Source: Paraburkholderia phosphatilytica (lineage in GTDB: Bacteria > Pseudomonadota > Gammaproteobacteria > Burkholderiales > Burkholderiaceae). From it: DNA of 64,000 bases. The notes below the pieces were generated by a model that worked only from the letters and a program-made list of their open reading frames with translations, did no database searches and was not told where the DNA came from. The translations under genes and the position numbers were made by a program. The stretch spans positions 124,001-188,000 of the forward strand of contig NZ_QQOA01000006.1 of assembly GCF_003443895.1 (NCBI RefSeq), written 5' to 3'. Positions 43,844 to 52,289 of the stretch are shown here, piece after piece. The stretch's first letter is position 1, and every line of letters begins with the position of its first letter.

Positions 43844-45487
43844 CTACTCGATTCCGCTGCCTCCTGGGGTGACGGGCGAGGCCAGAGTCGGCGGCGGCGC
43901 GGGTTCGCTCACTGGAGTGTTCGGCGGGTTCTGCGCGGACTTGCTGGCAACGATGCGCACAAGTACGCTGCCCCGGTTCTTCCAGTACGTTCCTGGTATA
44001 GCGTTCGCGAAGCAATACAGGTATCCGGAATCTTCCGCTTTGAAGACACGCGTGTTGCCGATCCGGATCAGATACGGTGCGGGCGGCACGCCTCCCACGG
44101 TTGGCTCGCCCTCCACCATGATCGCCCCGCACAACTCGAACCAGTTGGCGTCTTTGTCACGTTTGGCCCACGACATCAACGAGCCGAACCAGCTGGGCGG
44201 CCAGCCGTCCGCGCCAGAGGGCAGATGCCAGTCAAGCCAGCCCTGGTTGGGCAACACCTGAAAACTGTAGGTGTTGTCCTTTTCGATGTAGACGCCAGTC
44301 CAGTTCCACAGAGGGCGCGCGAATACTCGTACCACGATACCGCCGCTGTCGAACGGTGAAGCGTTGGGTCGATAGGGTGCCTGTGCGATTGGAGGATTCA
44401 GTTGACGGGCCAGCGCGATGTTCGATATCTGTTGCTCGTTGCGACCGACACCAGGGGCAATTTTCGGAACCGATCGGGGACGATAGCCGATCTCGCGAAA
44501 CAGCCCTGTCAGCGAGTTGTGTGCTACGCAGTGCATGCATGCGCCGAAGTTCTTCGTTGCGGAATCGACCTGAGCCAGCATGTCAGGTTCGAATACCGCG
44601 CCACACGTTGTGGCCTCGTCGATCATCCATTTGAGCGTGAAATCCGAAAGCTGCGTTTCGCGGTAGCCTCCGCCCACGTCTGCGTGAACACCCGGAAACC
44701 ATACTTGCGAAACGCGCCCAGGTTCGGGCGGTTCCTTGAATTCCCACAACGTCGGAAAGAAGTTGTTGCGCTCTTCGTCAATCGCGAGTGCCTGAACGGC
44801 GCGCTGGACTTCCGGCGCGAGTCCGAGATCGTGAAAGCGATAGCGGCCGGCAAGAATCCGTAGCGGATCGAAGCTCTCCGGAATACCGAGCGCTCCGACC
44901 GTGTCCCAGACGCCCAGGAAACGGATCGCGGGGCATTTACCATGCTCCTCGCGAAACTGTTGTTGACGATCGAGGTTAGCCTGTCGAGTGGGATCGAGCC
45001 GATAGAGCTGCCACGCTTCCTTGACAAGTCCCCATTCTTTCTCGACCCGCTGATTCTCCTGTTTGGACCGCTGTTTAGCACTTTTGGCAGTGTGTCCCGC
45101 ATCTTCGGCAGTTTGCGATGCGTCGGCTTTCGCGAGGCCGCAGTGATGCAGCATACCGACGAGGCTGCGTGCGGTGAATGCCCCTCGCGAAAAGCCGACG
45201 ATGAAAATCTCGTCGCCGTCGCTGTAGTGATCCGAGAGCCACTTGTAGGCGCTGCGGATGTCCCGTGCGAGCCCGAGCCCGAACGCGCCATCGATCATTC
45301 GCGGAATGCGCCCCACGTTAGCCCCGACGCCGACGTGATAGTAGGCCATCTGCTCGCACGTTCCGATGTTGCCGATTCTCACGGAGTTATAGAAGCGCAC
45401 GACGTTCGTCGGAACGGGGACGCCCTGAAATTCATCGCTATCTGAATTCCACGTACCATCGCAACAGACGAACAGGCGTTGCTTCAT
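43844..45487 (-). CDS. DUF2235 alpha/beta-hydrolase, Tle1-type phospholipase-like
   Basis: A 547-residue protein with the DUF2235 opening (MKQRLFVCCDGTWN), nucleophile elbow GFSRGAF (Ser100) and the later VHADVGGGY segment that holds the catalytic Asp/His neighbourhood. Type VI secretion effectors of the Tle1 group share this fold and act as phospholipases A. No T6SS structural gene (VgrG, PAAR, Hcp) is nearby. The ribosome site GAGGTGA is strong. Codon use is less GC-extreme than in flanking genes, fitting acquired DNA. The next gene encodes a lipoprotein that could be its partner or immunity protein. Confidence 0.82.
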   Translation of the reverse strand: MKQRLFVCCDGTWNSDSDEFQGVPVPTNVVRFYNSVRIGNIGTCEQMAYYHVGVGANVGRIPRMIDGAFGLGLARDIRSAYKWLSDHYSDGDEIFIVGFSRGAFTARSLVGMLHHCGLAKADASQTAEDAGHTAKSAKQRSKQENQRVEKEWGLVKEAWQLYRLDPTRQANLDRQQQFREEHGKCPAIRFLGVWDTVGALGIPESFDPLRILAGRYRFHDLGLAPEVQRAVQALAIDEERNNFFPTLWEFKEPPEPGRVSQVWFPGVHADVGGGYRETQLSDFTLKWMIDEATTCGAVFEPDMLAQVDSATKNFGACMHCVAHNSLTGLFREIGYRPRSVPKIAPGVGRNEQQISNIALARQLNPPIAQAPYRPNASPFDSGGIVVRVFARPLWNWTGVYIEKDNTYSFQVLPNQGWLDWHLPSGADGWPPSWFGSLMSWAKRDKDANWFELCGAIMVEGEPTVGGVPPAPYLIRIGNTRVFKAEDSGYLYCFANAIPGTYWKNRGSVLVRIVASKSAQNPPNTPVSEPAPPPTLASPVTPGGSGIE

Positions 45488-45611
45488 GGCGTCACCTCGT
45501 AGAAGGCATCAGGAATGGCATCAGTCCACAAATGAAAACGGGCTGCAGCGCCATCCATCGTTGGTTTCGGGACGCGTAAGGAAGGCGAACGCGCACGCAG
45601 GCGGCAACACG

Positions 45612-46784
45612 TCAATGCGCGGCGGAAGCGCCCGTGGCCGTTGCGGCCTTGTGCAAGGACGTACTCGCGATTTGTACGGTGCTCAGCAGGATCGCGTTGC
45701 AGTCCTTCACGATGTCATCATTCGGTTTTTGCGTACGGCTCGGGTCGCTCGCCCATGCAAGTTCGTAGGTGCACAGAACGATGAGCGGGGCATATGCGGA
45801 CTGCTGCAGATAGTTCTGCTGCAACTTGATCACGGCATCGGCGATCGCCGCCTTGTCGGAACTGGCGCTGCCAGTCTTTGGCTCGCTTGCGGCGGAAGCG
45901 GGCGTCGCTGTGGCCGCCTGGGCGTGGTTGTTGTTATGTGCTTGCCCGTTGCCCGTATGCGAGGGTTGCGCACCGGCATTCGCCGGTGCGGCTGCAGTTC
46001 CCGCTCCAGGCTGCGCCGGCGTAGCGGCGAGCATTTCTGCCGCAGTGCGAACGAACCCGGGCCGGCCCGCTCGAAGCGAGGTCTGCTGATTGCCGCCTTG
46101 CGCGCCGGTTTTCGACTTGTCGGTGTTTTGCGTGCCACCAGTTGCGTCGCCCTTGTTCGCATCGGACGCGGGTGCTGGAACGGATGCGTTCGACGTCGCT
46201 GATGCCGCGGTTTGCGTATCGGCCATGCCGGTGAGTCCTTCGATCGCAAGCAGCGTGACCATGGTGTCGCCGTAGCGGCTCAACACGAGCGCATATTCTT
46301 CGCGCGAGATCGCACCGTTTGCGAAAGCCTCGCATAACCGATATACCCCGTCCCGAAGGAGTTGGGTCGTGGCGAGACGTCGACCGATCTCCGCGATTGC
46401 TGCATTCTGGCTCGCGGTTACCGAAGGCGTCAGCGACGCGGAGGCGCCCGATCCGCCTAGCGCCTTGAGGCCGGAGGCGGTCGCATTCACGCTGGCGGTG
46501 ATCGCATCGGACAGCGCCTTGGCGATGTCCGGACTGGGTTCGGCGCACACGGTATAGAGCGGATCGGCGTCGGGCAGGTCGCGATCGACTGCCGTGCCTG
46601 CCGATGCGCCCGATGCACCTTGCAGCATCGATTTGGGGCGGGCGAGTACGAACCGCAGGTCTGCGGTTGCCGCGACGTACGGTGTGTCTGCAAGCGCGCC
46701 GGATTTAAGCTGCGTGCTCGAGTTCCAGCTGCTGCAGGCCGTCAGCCCGAGCAATGCCGCACTGGCATAGATCCACGTTTTCAT
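45612..46784 (-). CDS. lipoprotein, 390 residues, putative partner of the DUF2235 lipase
   Basis: The lipobox LTAC (Cys17) marks a membrane-anchored lipoprotein. Residues about 30-190 look folded; a long Ala/Thr/Gln/Gly-rich low-complexity stretch follows (about 195-325), then a short helical end. No family is recognised. It is encoded just upstream of the Tle1-like gene on the same strand, the position expected for an immunity lipoprotein (inference). The 326 bases up to the LacI gene (46785-47110) hold no gene I can support. Confidence 0.75.
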   Translation of the reverse strand: MKTWIYASAALLGLTACSSWNSSTQLKSGALADTPYVAATADLRFVLARPKSMLQGASGASAGTAVDRDLPDADPLYTVCAEPSPDIAKALSDAITASVNATASGLKALGGSGASASLTPSVTASQNAAIAEIGRRLATTQLLRDGVYRLCEAFANGAISREEYALVLSRYGDTMVTLLAIEGLTGMADTQTAASATSNASVPAPASDANKGDATGGTQNTDKSKTGAQGGNQQTSLRAGRPGFVRTAAEMLAATPAQPGAGTAAAPANAGAQPSHTGNGQAHNNNHAQAATATPASAASEPKTGSASSDKAAIADAVIKLQQNYLQQSAYAPLIVLCTYELAWASDPSRTQKPNDDIVKDCNAILLSTVQIASTSLHKAATATGASAAH

Positions 46785-47110
46785 TCTTGTACACTCCGGT
46801 TGGCTTTCTTCGACCGGACGGAGCCGCGCTACGACTCACGCCCGGAATGCGATATCGCATCGAGCCCTTCGGTATTCTGGGTAGGAACTGTCAGCGGCAG
46901 GATTCTTCGGAAAACTGACGGTCCTAGCGGCTGAGAGTAGATGACGCGGTGCGCCTCTCCAGTTGCAAATGCGGTTTTATGTTCGCTGGCGCACACAGGC
47001 ATGTCGGCTGGACGATGCCGTGCCTGTACGGATTCAGTGCGGCGATTCGGGATCGCCAGGTGATCGGCCGGATTCGACTGGACTCGCCGCGACCGTTCGG
47101 CGATGCGTTG

Positions 47111-48148
47111 CTACCGCTGACCCGCCGGCGGCAGGTTCTCCTGCAGGTAGATCGATAGCGGTGTCTGCAGCGGCAGCCCCGACGCGGTGCCGCGATGATA
47201 GTGGCCGAGGATCGCCTCCACCGCGCGAACGGCCTCGACGAACGGGCTCTGGTCGAGCACCGCGTCCATCACGCCTTCCACCAGCAGCGTGCGGCTGATG
47301 TCGGTCAGTTCGTGGCCGATCAGAATCGTCGAATGCTCGTGTCCCAGCGCCCGCAATGCGCGCGCAATGCCGTCGTCGCCGACCGAGATGTTGTAGATGC
47401 CGCGTAGCGCCGCGTAACGCCGGAATGCATCGCGCACGAGGCGCTCGGTCGAGTCCTTGTCTTCGTGGCTCTCCACGGTGTTCACTACTTCGCACGCTGG
47501 AAAGCGTCGCCGCAACACTGAGCGGAATGCGCCGTCGCGTTCTTCGTGACCGAGATAGGTGCGCAGCCCGGCGATCACCATCACCTGTCCGCCTTCGTTG
47601 CCGAGAAACTTGCCCATCAGCTCACCCGCAATACGACCGGCGCAGCGGTTGTCGATGCCGACGTAAGCGAGCCGGCCCGTACCCGGCAGATCGCTGGCAA
47701 GCGTGACGACCGGCATTTTTTGCGCGACCTTCGAAACCGCGTCGACGATCATCGGATGCTCGTACGCGACGATGATCATCCCGTCGGCGCGCTGCGACGC
47801 GCGGTTGATGACCGTCGCGAGCGACTGCGGCTCGAGGTCGTCGAAAAACGTCAGATGGCACGTGACCCGGTAACTCTCGAAGGTTTTCTGCGCGAGCTCG
47901 AAGCCTTGCCGTAGCGCAGCGTAGTAGGGCGAAGTGGGCCGCTGGGTCAGGATGACGATGCGCAGCCAGCGCACGGAGACGTCGTCCAGCCGGCGATCGA
48001 GCTTGAGCTTGCGCGCCCATTCCAGCACCCGGGCTTCCTTTTCGCGCGCCACGCCGCCGCGCCCGTTCAGCACGCGCTCTACGGTCGAATAGCTGACGCC
48101 CGCGGCCGTCGCCACGTCTTCCATGGTGGGCTTTCGTCTGACGTTCAT
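47111..48148 (-). CDS. LacI-family regulator, MocD module 1
   Basis: A 345-residue LacI/GalR protein: DNA-binding helices in residues 1-50 (MEDVATAAGVSYSTVERVLNGRGGV) and a periplasmic-binding-like sensor domain. The sensor resembles that of the LacI at 61371 (shared HExR-x-FRSxLRxRFP, GIYN and HE segments), so both may sense related sugar-like ligands. It is divergent from a sugar-type binding protein and desaturase, with a TGAGGA-N4-TCCTCA palindrome between them. Confidence 0.9.
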   Translation of the reverse strand: MNVRRKPTMEDVATAAGVSYSTVERVLNGRGGVAREKEARVLEWARKLKLDRRLDDVSVRWLRIVILTQRPTSPYYAALRQGFELAQKTFESYRVTCHLTFFDDLEPQSLATVINRASQRADGMIIVAYEHPMIVDAVSKVAQKMPVVTLASDLPGTGRLAYVGIDNRCAGRIAGELMGKFLGNEGGQVMVIAGLRTYLGHEERDGAFRSVLRRRFPACEVVNTVESHEDKDSTERLVRDAFRRYAALRGIYNISVGDDGIARALRALGHEHSTILIGHELTDISRTLLVEGVMDAVLDQSPFVEAVRAVEAILGHYHRGTASGLPLQTPLSIYLQENLPPAGQR

Positions 48149-48161
48149 GCGTGGATCCTGA

Positions 48162-48191
48162 TGAGGAAAAATCCTCAAAATACCGTTTGAG
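48162..48191. promoter_or_regulatory. LacI-type operator candidates of module 1
   Basis: TGAGGA-AAAA-TCCTCA (48162-48177), overlapped by CTCAAA-N6-TTTGAG (48174-48191), lies 14 bases upstream of the lacI-type start and 125 upstream of the binding-protein gene. The half-site CTCAA recurs at the second LacI locus. Confidence 0.6.
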
Positions 48192-48316
48192 CGACGTGAT
48201 TCGATCAACTAGATTCTAGCCATCGGGCCACGCGGAGAGAACCACTTCCCTGAACGGCTTTGCCGCCCGGCGGCGCGCGACTCGAATCCGGACAACTACA
48301 TCAGGAGACATTCATC

Positions 48317-49360
48317 ATGGGCATGACATCGTTTCGGATCACTAAGTGCATTGCGGGCGTATTGACCGCATTCGCGCTCGTGTCCGGGTTTTCGACAGGC
48401 GCGGCGATGGCCGAAGAACGCTTCGTGATGGTGAGTCACGGCTCCGATTCGAACGTCTGGTGGAACACCGTCAAGAACGGCATGCGCGACGCCAGCGAAG
48501 ACTTCAACGTTCCCGTGGACTACCGCAATCCGCCCACGGGCGATACCGGCGACATGGTCCGCATTCTCGAACAGGCGGCAGCGCGCAATTACACCGGCGT
48601 GATCACGACGGTGCCGAACTTCGAGATGATCCAGAAGGGCCTGGCGGGTATCAAGGCGAAGCATATTCCGATCGTCACGATCAACGGTGGCCCGGACATG
48701 GGCATGAAGCTGGGCGCGATCCTGCACGTCGGGCAGCCCGAGTACGACGCCGGCAAGGCCGCGGGCCAGCGGGCGAAGGCGGCCGGCATCCACAGCTTTC
48801 TGTGCGTGAATCACGGCGCCGACATCCAGGCGCTGTGGGACCGCTGCCGCGGCTTCGCCGACGCACTCGGCGTCGACTACAAGCAGGCGACGATCGATAC
48901 CGGCGAAGACCCGACGGTGATCCGCAGCAAGGTGGCGGCTTATCTGCGAACCCATCCCGCGACGCAGGCGATTCTCGCGCTCGGTCCGGACCAGGCGACC
49001 GGGGTATTGCGCGGCGTCAGCGACGCGGGGCTGAATGGCAAGGTTTATGTCGCGACCTTCGACCTGTCGCCGGACATCCTGAAGGCGATCCAGGCGGGCC
49101 AGATCCAGTTCGCGATCGATCAGCAGCCGTATCTGCAGGGCTATCTGTCGGTAGCTGCGCTAGCGATCGCCACCCGCGACAAGACGACCGATCCCGCGCA
49201 TATCGTCGCGGCGCTCCGGCAGGACAAAAAGGTCGAGGCACGGCTCAAGAAATACGACCTGAAGCCAGTCTACACCGGGTCGACGGTCAGTTCGGGGCCG
49301 AGCTTCGTGACCCGGGACAACATCGCGCCGGTCCAGAAGTACGCCGGCTCGTATCGATAG
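48317..49360 (+). CDS. periplasmic sugar-type ABC binding protein
   Basis: A 347-residue type-1 periplasmic binding protein (ribose/RbsB style) with a signal peptide ending near AMA-EE (residue 31-32). The mature protein has the VSHGSDSNVWW start and the GPDQATGV-type segment of sugar/inositol binders. AGGAG precedes the ATG. It lacks adjacent ABC ATPase and permease genes, so its transporter must be elsewhere. Its neighbours are a LacI regulator and a MocD-like enzyme, as in rhizopine (moc) loci, where MocB is a binding protein of this family. Confidence 0.88.
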   Translation: MGMTSFRITKCIAGVLTAFALVSGFSTGAAMAEERFVMVSHGSDSNVWWNTVKNGMRDASEDFNVPVDYRNPPTGDTGDMVRILEQAAARNYTGVITTVPNFEMIQKGLAGIKAKHIPIVTINGGPDMGMKLGAILHVGQPEYDAGKAAGQRAKAAGIHSFLCVNHGADIQALWDRCRGFADALGVDYKQATIDTGEDPTVIRSKVAAYLRTHPATQAILALGPDQATGVLRGVSDAGLNGKVYVATFDLSPDILKAIQAGQIQFAIDQQPYLQGYLSVAALAIATRDKTTDPAHIVAALRQDKKVEARLKKYDLKPVYTGSTVSSGPSFVTRDNIAPVQKYAGSYR

Positions 49361-49418
49361 CACGCTGCTCCGCCGGCTCCGGCGGAGCGATCACGCATCA
49401 GGCGACGGAGTGGACGCA

Positions 49419-50417
49419 ATGAACATCGACATGAATGACTGGCTGAGAGTCGACATCGAACGCAAACAGCTCAAGGCGCTGTCCAGCCGGTCCGATGCAC
49501 GCGGACTGATGCAGGCAGGCGGTTTTCTGCTGCTGGTCGTAGCGACTGGTGTGCTCGCGTGGAAGTCGCTCGGCACCGTATGGGCGATTCCCGCGTTCCT
49601 GCTATACGGCACGGTGTTCGCGTTCAGCGAGGCCGCGGCGCACGAACTCGGGCACGGCACGGCGTTCAGGACTCGCTGGCTAAACGAAACGTTCTACTGG
49701 ATCATCTGCTTCATGTCGTGGCGCGAGCAGGTGTATAGCCGCTGGCTGCACGCGAAGCACCATACGTTCACGCATCTGACGGCCGCACCGTACAAGGACC
49801 CGGAGCTCGCGTTCCGGCGGCCGCTCAGCTACCTGAAGCTCGTGACGGACTTCGTGCGCGTGTCGCACGGCATCCAGTTTCTTGGCGCGATCGTGCTGCA
49901 CAGTTTTGGTGTGGTCACCAGGGGCGCAAAAGAAGTGGTGCCGGAGGCGGAGTACGGGACGATGCGCAACCACTCACGCGTAATGCTGACCCTGTACGTC
50001 GGCGCATTCGTGTGGGCGGCGCTCGCGCATAGCTGGCTGCCGGTCCTGTTTCTGTTCGTGCCGCGCGCATACGGCACCTGGCTGCACGAGCTGTGCGCGC
50101 TCACGCAGCACACGGGGCTGAAGGAGAATGTGCTCGATCACCGCGTGTCGAGCCGCACTGTGAAGCTGAATCCGGTGGTGCGCTTTCTCTACTGGAACAT
50201 GAACTACCACATCGAGCACCACATGTTTCCGAGCATCCCGTTTCACGCGCTGCCGCGTTTTCATGCGGCCGTCGCGTCGCAGATGCCGAAGCCTTACGAC
50301 GGCCTGTGGGAAACGTGGCGCGAGATACTGACCATCTTCGCGAAGCAGCGGCACGACCCGGAGTATGTGGTCGTGCGCGAACTGCCGGTGGGCAAGCGGG
50401 GCACGGCGGTGGCGTGA
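49419..50417 (+). CDS. MocD-like membrane di-iron desaturase/hydroxylase, copy 1
   Basis: A 332-residue fatty-acid-desaturase-family protein with the His boxes HELGH, HAKHH and HIEHH and two hydrophobic hairpins. It is by eye more than half identical to the protein at 62624. MocD of rhizopine catabolism belongs to this group and is thought to act as an oxygenase together with the ferredoxin MocE and reductase MocF. The ATG at 49419 has GGAG eight bases upstream. No ferredoxin gene follows copy 1, so it must borrow electrons from elsewhere. Substrate unproven. Confidence 0.85.
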   Translation: MNIDMNDWLRVDIERKQLKALSSRSDARGLMQAGGFLLLVVATGVLAWKSLGTVWAIPAFLLYGTVFAFSEAAAHELGHGTAFRTRWLNETFYWIICFMSWREQVYSRWLHAKHHTFTHLTAAPYKDPELAFRRPLSYLKLVTDFVRVSHGIQFLGAIVLHSFGVVTRGAKEVVPEAEYGTMRNHSRVMLTLYVGAFVWAALAHSWLPVLFLFVPRAYGTWLHELCALTQHTGLKENVLDHRVSSRTVKLNPVVRFLYWNMNYHIEHHMFPSIPFHALPRFHAAVASQMPKPYDGLWETWREILTIFAKQRHDPEYVVVRELPVGKRGTAVA

Positions 50418-50450
50418 TGCCTGTTGCGCAGGCCGGACGGCAACCGCCCG

Positions 50451-50945
50451 TCAATCCGGCTTCCTGAACTCGCGCTCGACCCACTGCTCCGCGCTCGTCT
50501 TGCTGAGCTTGAATGCCGCGGACACCTTCACGTGGGCGAGCTGCGCGCCGTACACATCGAAGGCCTTGAGGTCGGCGTAGGGATCGAACTCGTCGGGCAC
50601 GATGTCGAGCGTAACGTTGATGTCCTCGCCGTTCGCGGTGACGGTGACTTCCTTGTGCAGCATCGCATGGCGCTGCTGTTCGTGACGGCGCAGCACCTCG
50701 GAGGCCGTTTTCACGAGCGTGCGGAATGCCCCGGCGTCGAGCGGCTTCGGGTTCTTCTTGTCGCGGCCCATCGTCCACGGGCCGACCAGCGCGGGTTCGG
50801 CCTCGCCGTCCTTGATCATCTCGACGGCCCAGCCGTCGTCGTCTTCGTTCTTGATGACGCGTGCTGTCCAGCCGTCGTCGCGCCAGAGGCGGTCTTCATA
50901 GACGGGCGTGTCGTCGGCGGGGAGTTCGTGGTCGATATCGGTCAT
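50451..50945 (-). CDS. conserved hypothetical protein, 164 residues
   Basis: A soluble acidic protein with WRDDGWTARVIKNEDDDGWAVEM near the start and EVTVTANGEDINVTLDI in the middle, suggesting a beta-rich fold. No signal or membrane segment and no domain I recognise. Convergent with the desaturase gene. Function unknown. Confidence 0.75.
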   Translation of the reverse strand: MTDIDHELPADDTPVYEDRLWRDDGWTARVIKNEDDDGWAVEMIKDGEAEPALVGPWTMGRDKKNPKPLDAGAFRTLVKTASEVLRRHEQQRHAMLHKEVTVTANGEDINVTLDIVPDEFDPYADLKAFDVYGAQLAHVKVSAAFKLSKTSAEQWVEREFRKPD

Positions 50946-51167
50946 GGGTCGTGCTGATAAGGCGGAGTTCGGTGGCAGGGCAGCGCCGCGGCGCGGCTGG
51001 GCTCATGTGAGCCGCAGACGGAAGCGGCGATTTTAACCCGGTGCGTTGCCGGCCTGCCCGCGATCGCGCCCGGATCCGCGACGTTGTCCATCCGGACGAG
51101 GCGGCTCGGGCAACGCGCGCATCAGCGCGGCGTGCCAGTTTTCCAGCCGCGAACTACGCCAAGCCCA

Positions 51168-52193
51168 TCAAACCGTCCGCTGCCTGCTCGCATCGACCGC
51201 CGCGATGCAGTCGCGGCCGTTGTCCTTCGCCGCGTACAGCTGCGTGTCGACGAGATTCAGGAAGGCGGTCGGCGTGCCCTGTTCCGTCGGCACGGTCGTG
51301 CCGACGCCGAAGCTCGCCGTGACGGTTTGCCGGAACGGCGAGCGTTCGTGCGGGATGTTTTCGGCGAGGATCAGATTGCGGCAACGCTCGGCCACGCGCA
51401 TCGCGGCGTCGGCTGGCGTATTCGGCAGCACGAGCACGAATTCCTCGCCGCCGAAGCGCCCGAGAAAATCGCCTTCGCGCAGCGCCGCTTTCAGCACGCC
51501 GGCCACGCGCCGCAGGCACTCGTCGCCCTGAAGGTGGCCGTAGTAATCGTTGTACGACTTGAAGAAATCGATGTCGGTCATCACGACCGAAAGCGGTAGC
51601 CCAGCGCGCGCCGCGTCGTCCCATTCGCGTTGCAGCACCGTGTCGACCATGCGGCGGTTGCCCGCGCCGGTGAGACCATCGGTGAACGACAACTGCTCCA
51701 GCTCGCGTTGCAGCTGCCGCACCTTCGCTTCGGTCTTCTTGCGCTCGCTGATGTCGAACATGAAGCCGACGAGCGATTCCACGCCACCGTCCGGCGTGCG
51801 CACGACGTGCACGACATCGCGAATCCACACGTAGCCGCCGTCATTCGTCAGCGCGCGATAGTCGGCTTCGTGATCGCAACCGGCCTGCGACTGCGACACG
51901 CAGAAGTTCACCACCTGCTCGCGATCCTCTTCGTGGATGCGCGCGGCCCAGTCCTGCACGGTCTTCCAGCTCGACGGCGCCCAGCCGAGCACGCCCTCGA
52001 TCTGCGGGCCGATGTACGCGAACTCCATCGTCGCCCAGTCGATCTTCCACGGAATCGCGCGCGTGGACTCGAGCAGCGTCTTGTAGACCGCGACGTCATG
52101 CTCGAGATGTTTCGGCTCGCTGCCGGCGGGTTCGTCATGACGCAGGAACTCGGCGCGAAGCTGCACCGTGTCGTCGTTGGTGTTGCCGTTCAT
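51168..52193 (-). CDS. PAS-GGDEF diguanylate cyclase
   Basis: A 341-residue cytosolic protein: PAS_3-type fold (about 40-165, with the WIRDVVHVVRTPDG..GFMFDISERK ending) then GGDEF. Active-site GGEEF and REGD five residues before it (I-site) are intact. It makes c-di-GMP in response to an internal signal. The ATG at 52191-52193 follows GGAGC; a start 25 residues earlier is possible but lacks a ribosome site. Confidence 0.88.
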   Translation of the reverse strand: MNGNTNDDTVQLRAEFLRHDEPAGSEPKHLEHDVAVYKTLLESTRAIPWKIDWATMEFAYIGPQIEGVLGWAPSSWKTVQDWAARIHEEDREQVVNFCVSQSQAGCDHEADYRALTNDGGYVWIRDVVHVVRTPDGGVESLVGFMFDISERKKTEAKVRQLQRELEQLSFTDGLTGAGNRRMVDTVLQREWDDAARAGLPLSVVMTDIDFFKSYNDYYGHLQGDECLRRVAGVLKAALREGDFLGRFGGEEFVLVLPNTPADAAMRVAERCRNLILAENIPHERSPFRQTVTASFGVGTTVPTEQGTPTAFLNLVDTQLYAAKDNGRDCIAAVDASRQRTV

Positions 52194-52289
52194 CGATTCG
52201 TGCTCCAAAGTGTGCCGCGAGCGCATCGGGTCTCCCGATACGGGCTTACCCCGGATGACGGCACCCAAAGGGCGAATCTTGATAGCGGA

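Noticed and set aside
49419..50417. Naming the MocD-like genes as classical lipid fatty acid desaturases
   Set aside because: The His boxes alone fit both, but the LacI regulators, sugar-type binding protein and Rieske ferredoxin beside the two copies fit the MocD/MocE type better; not proven, so no gene symbol is given.
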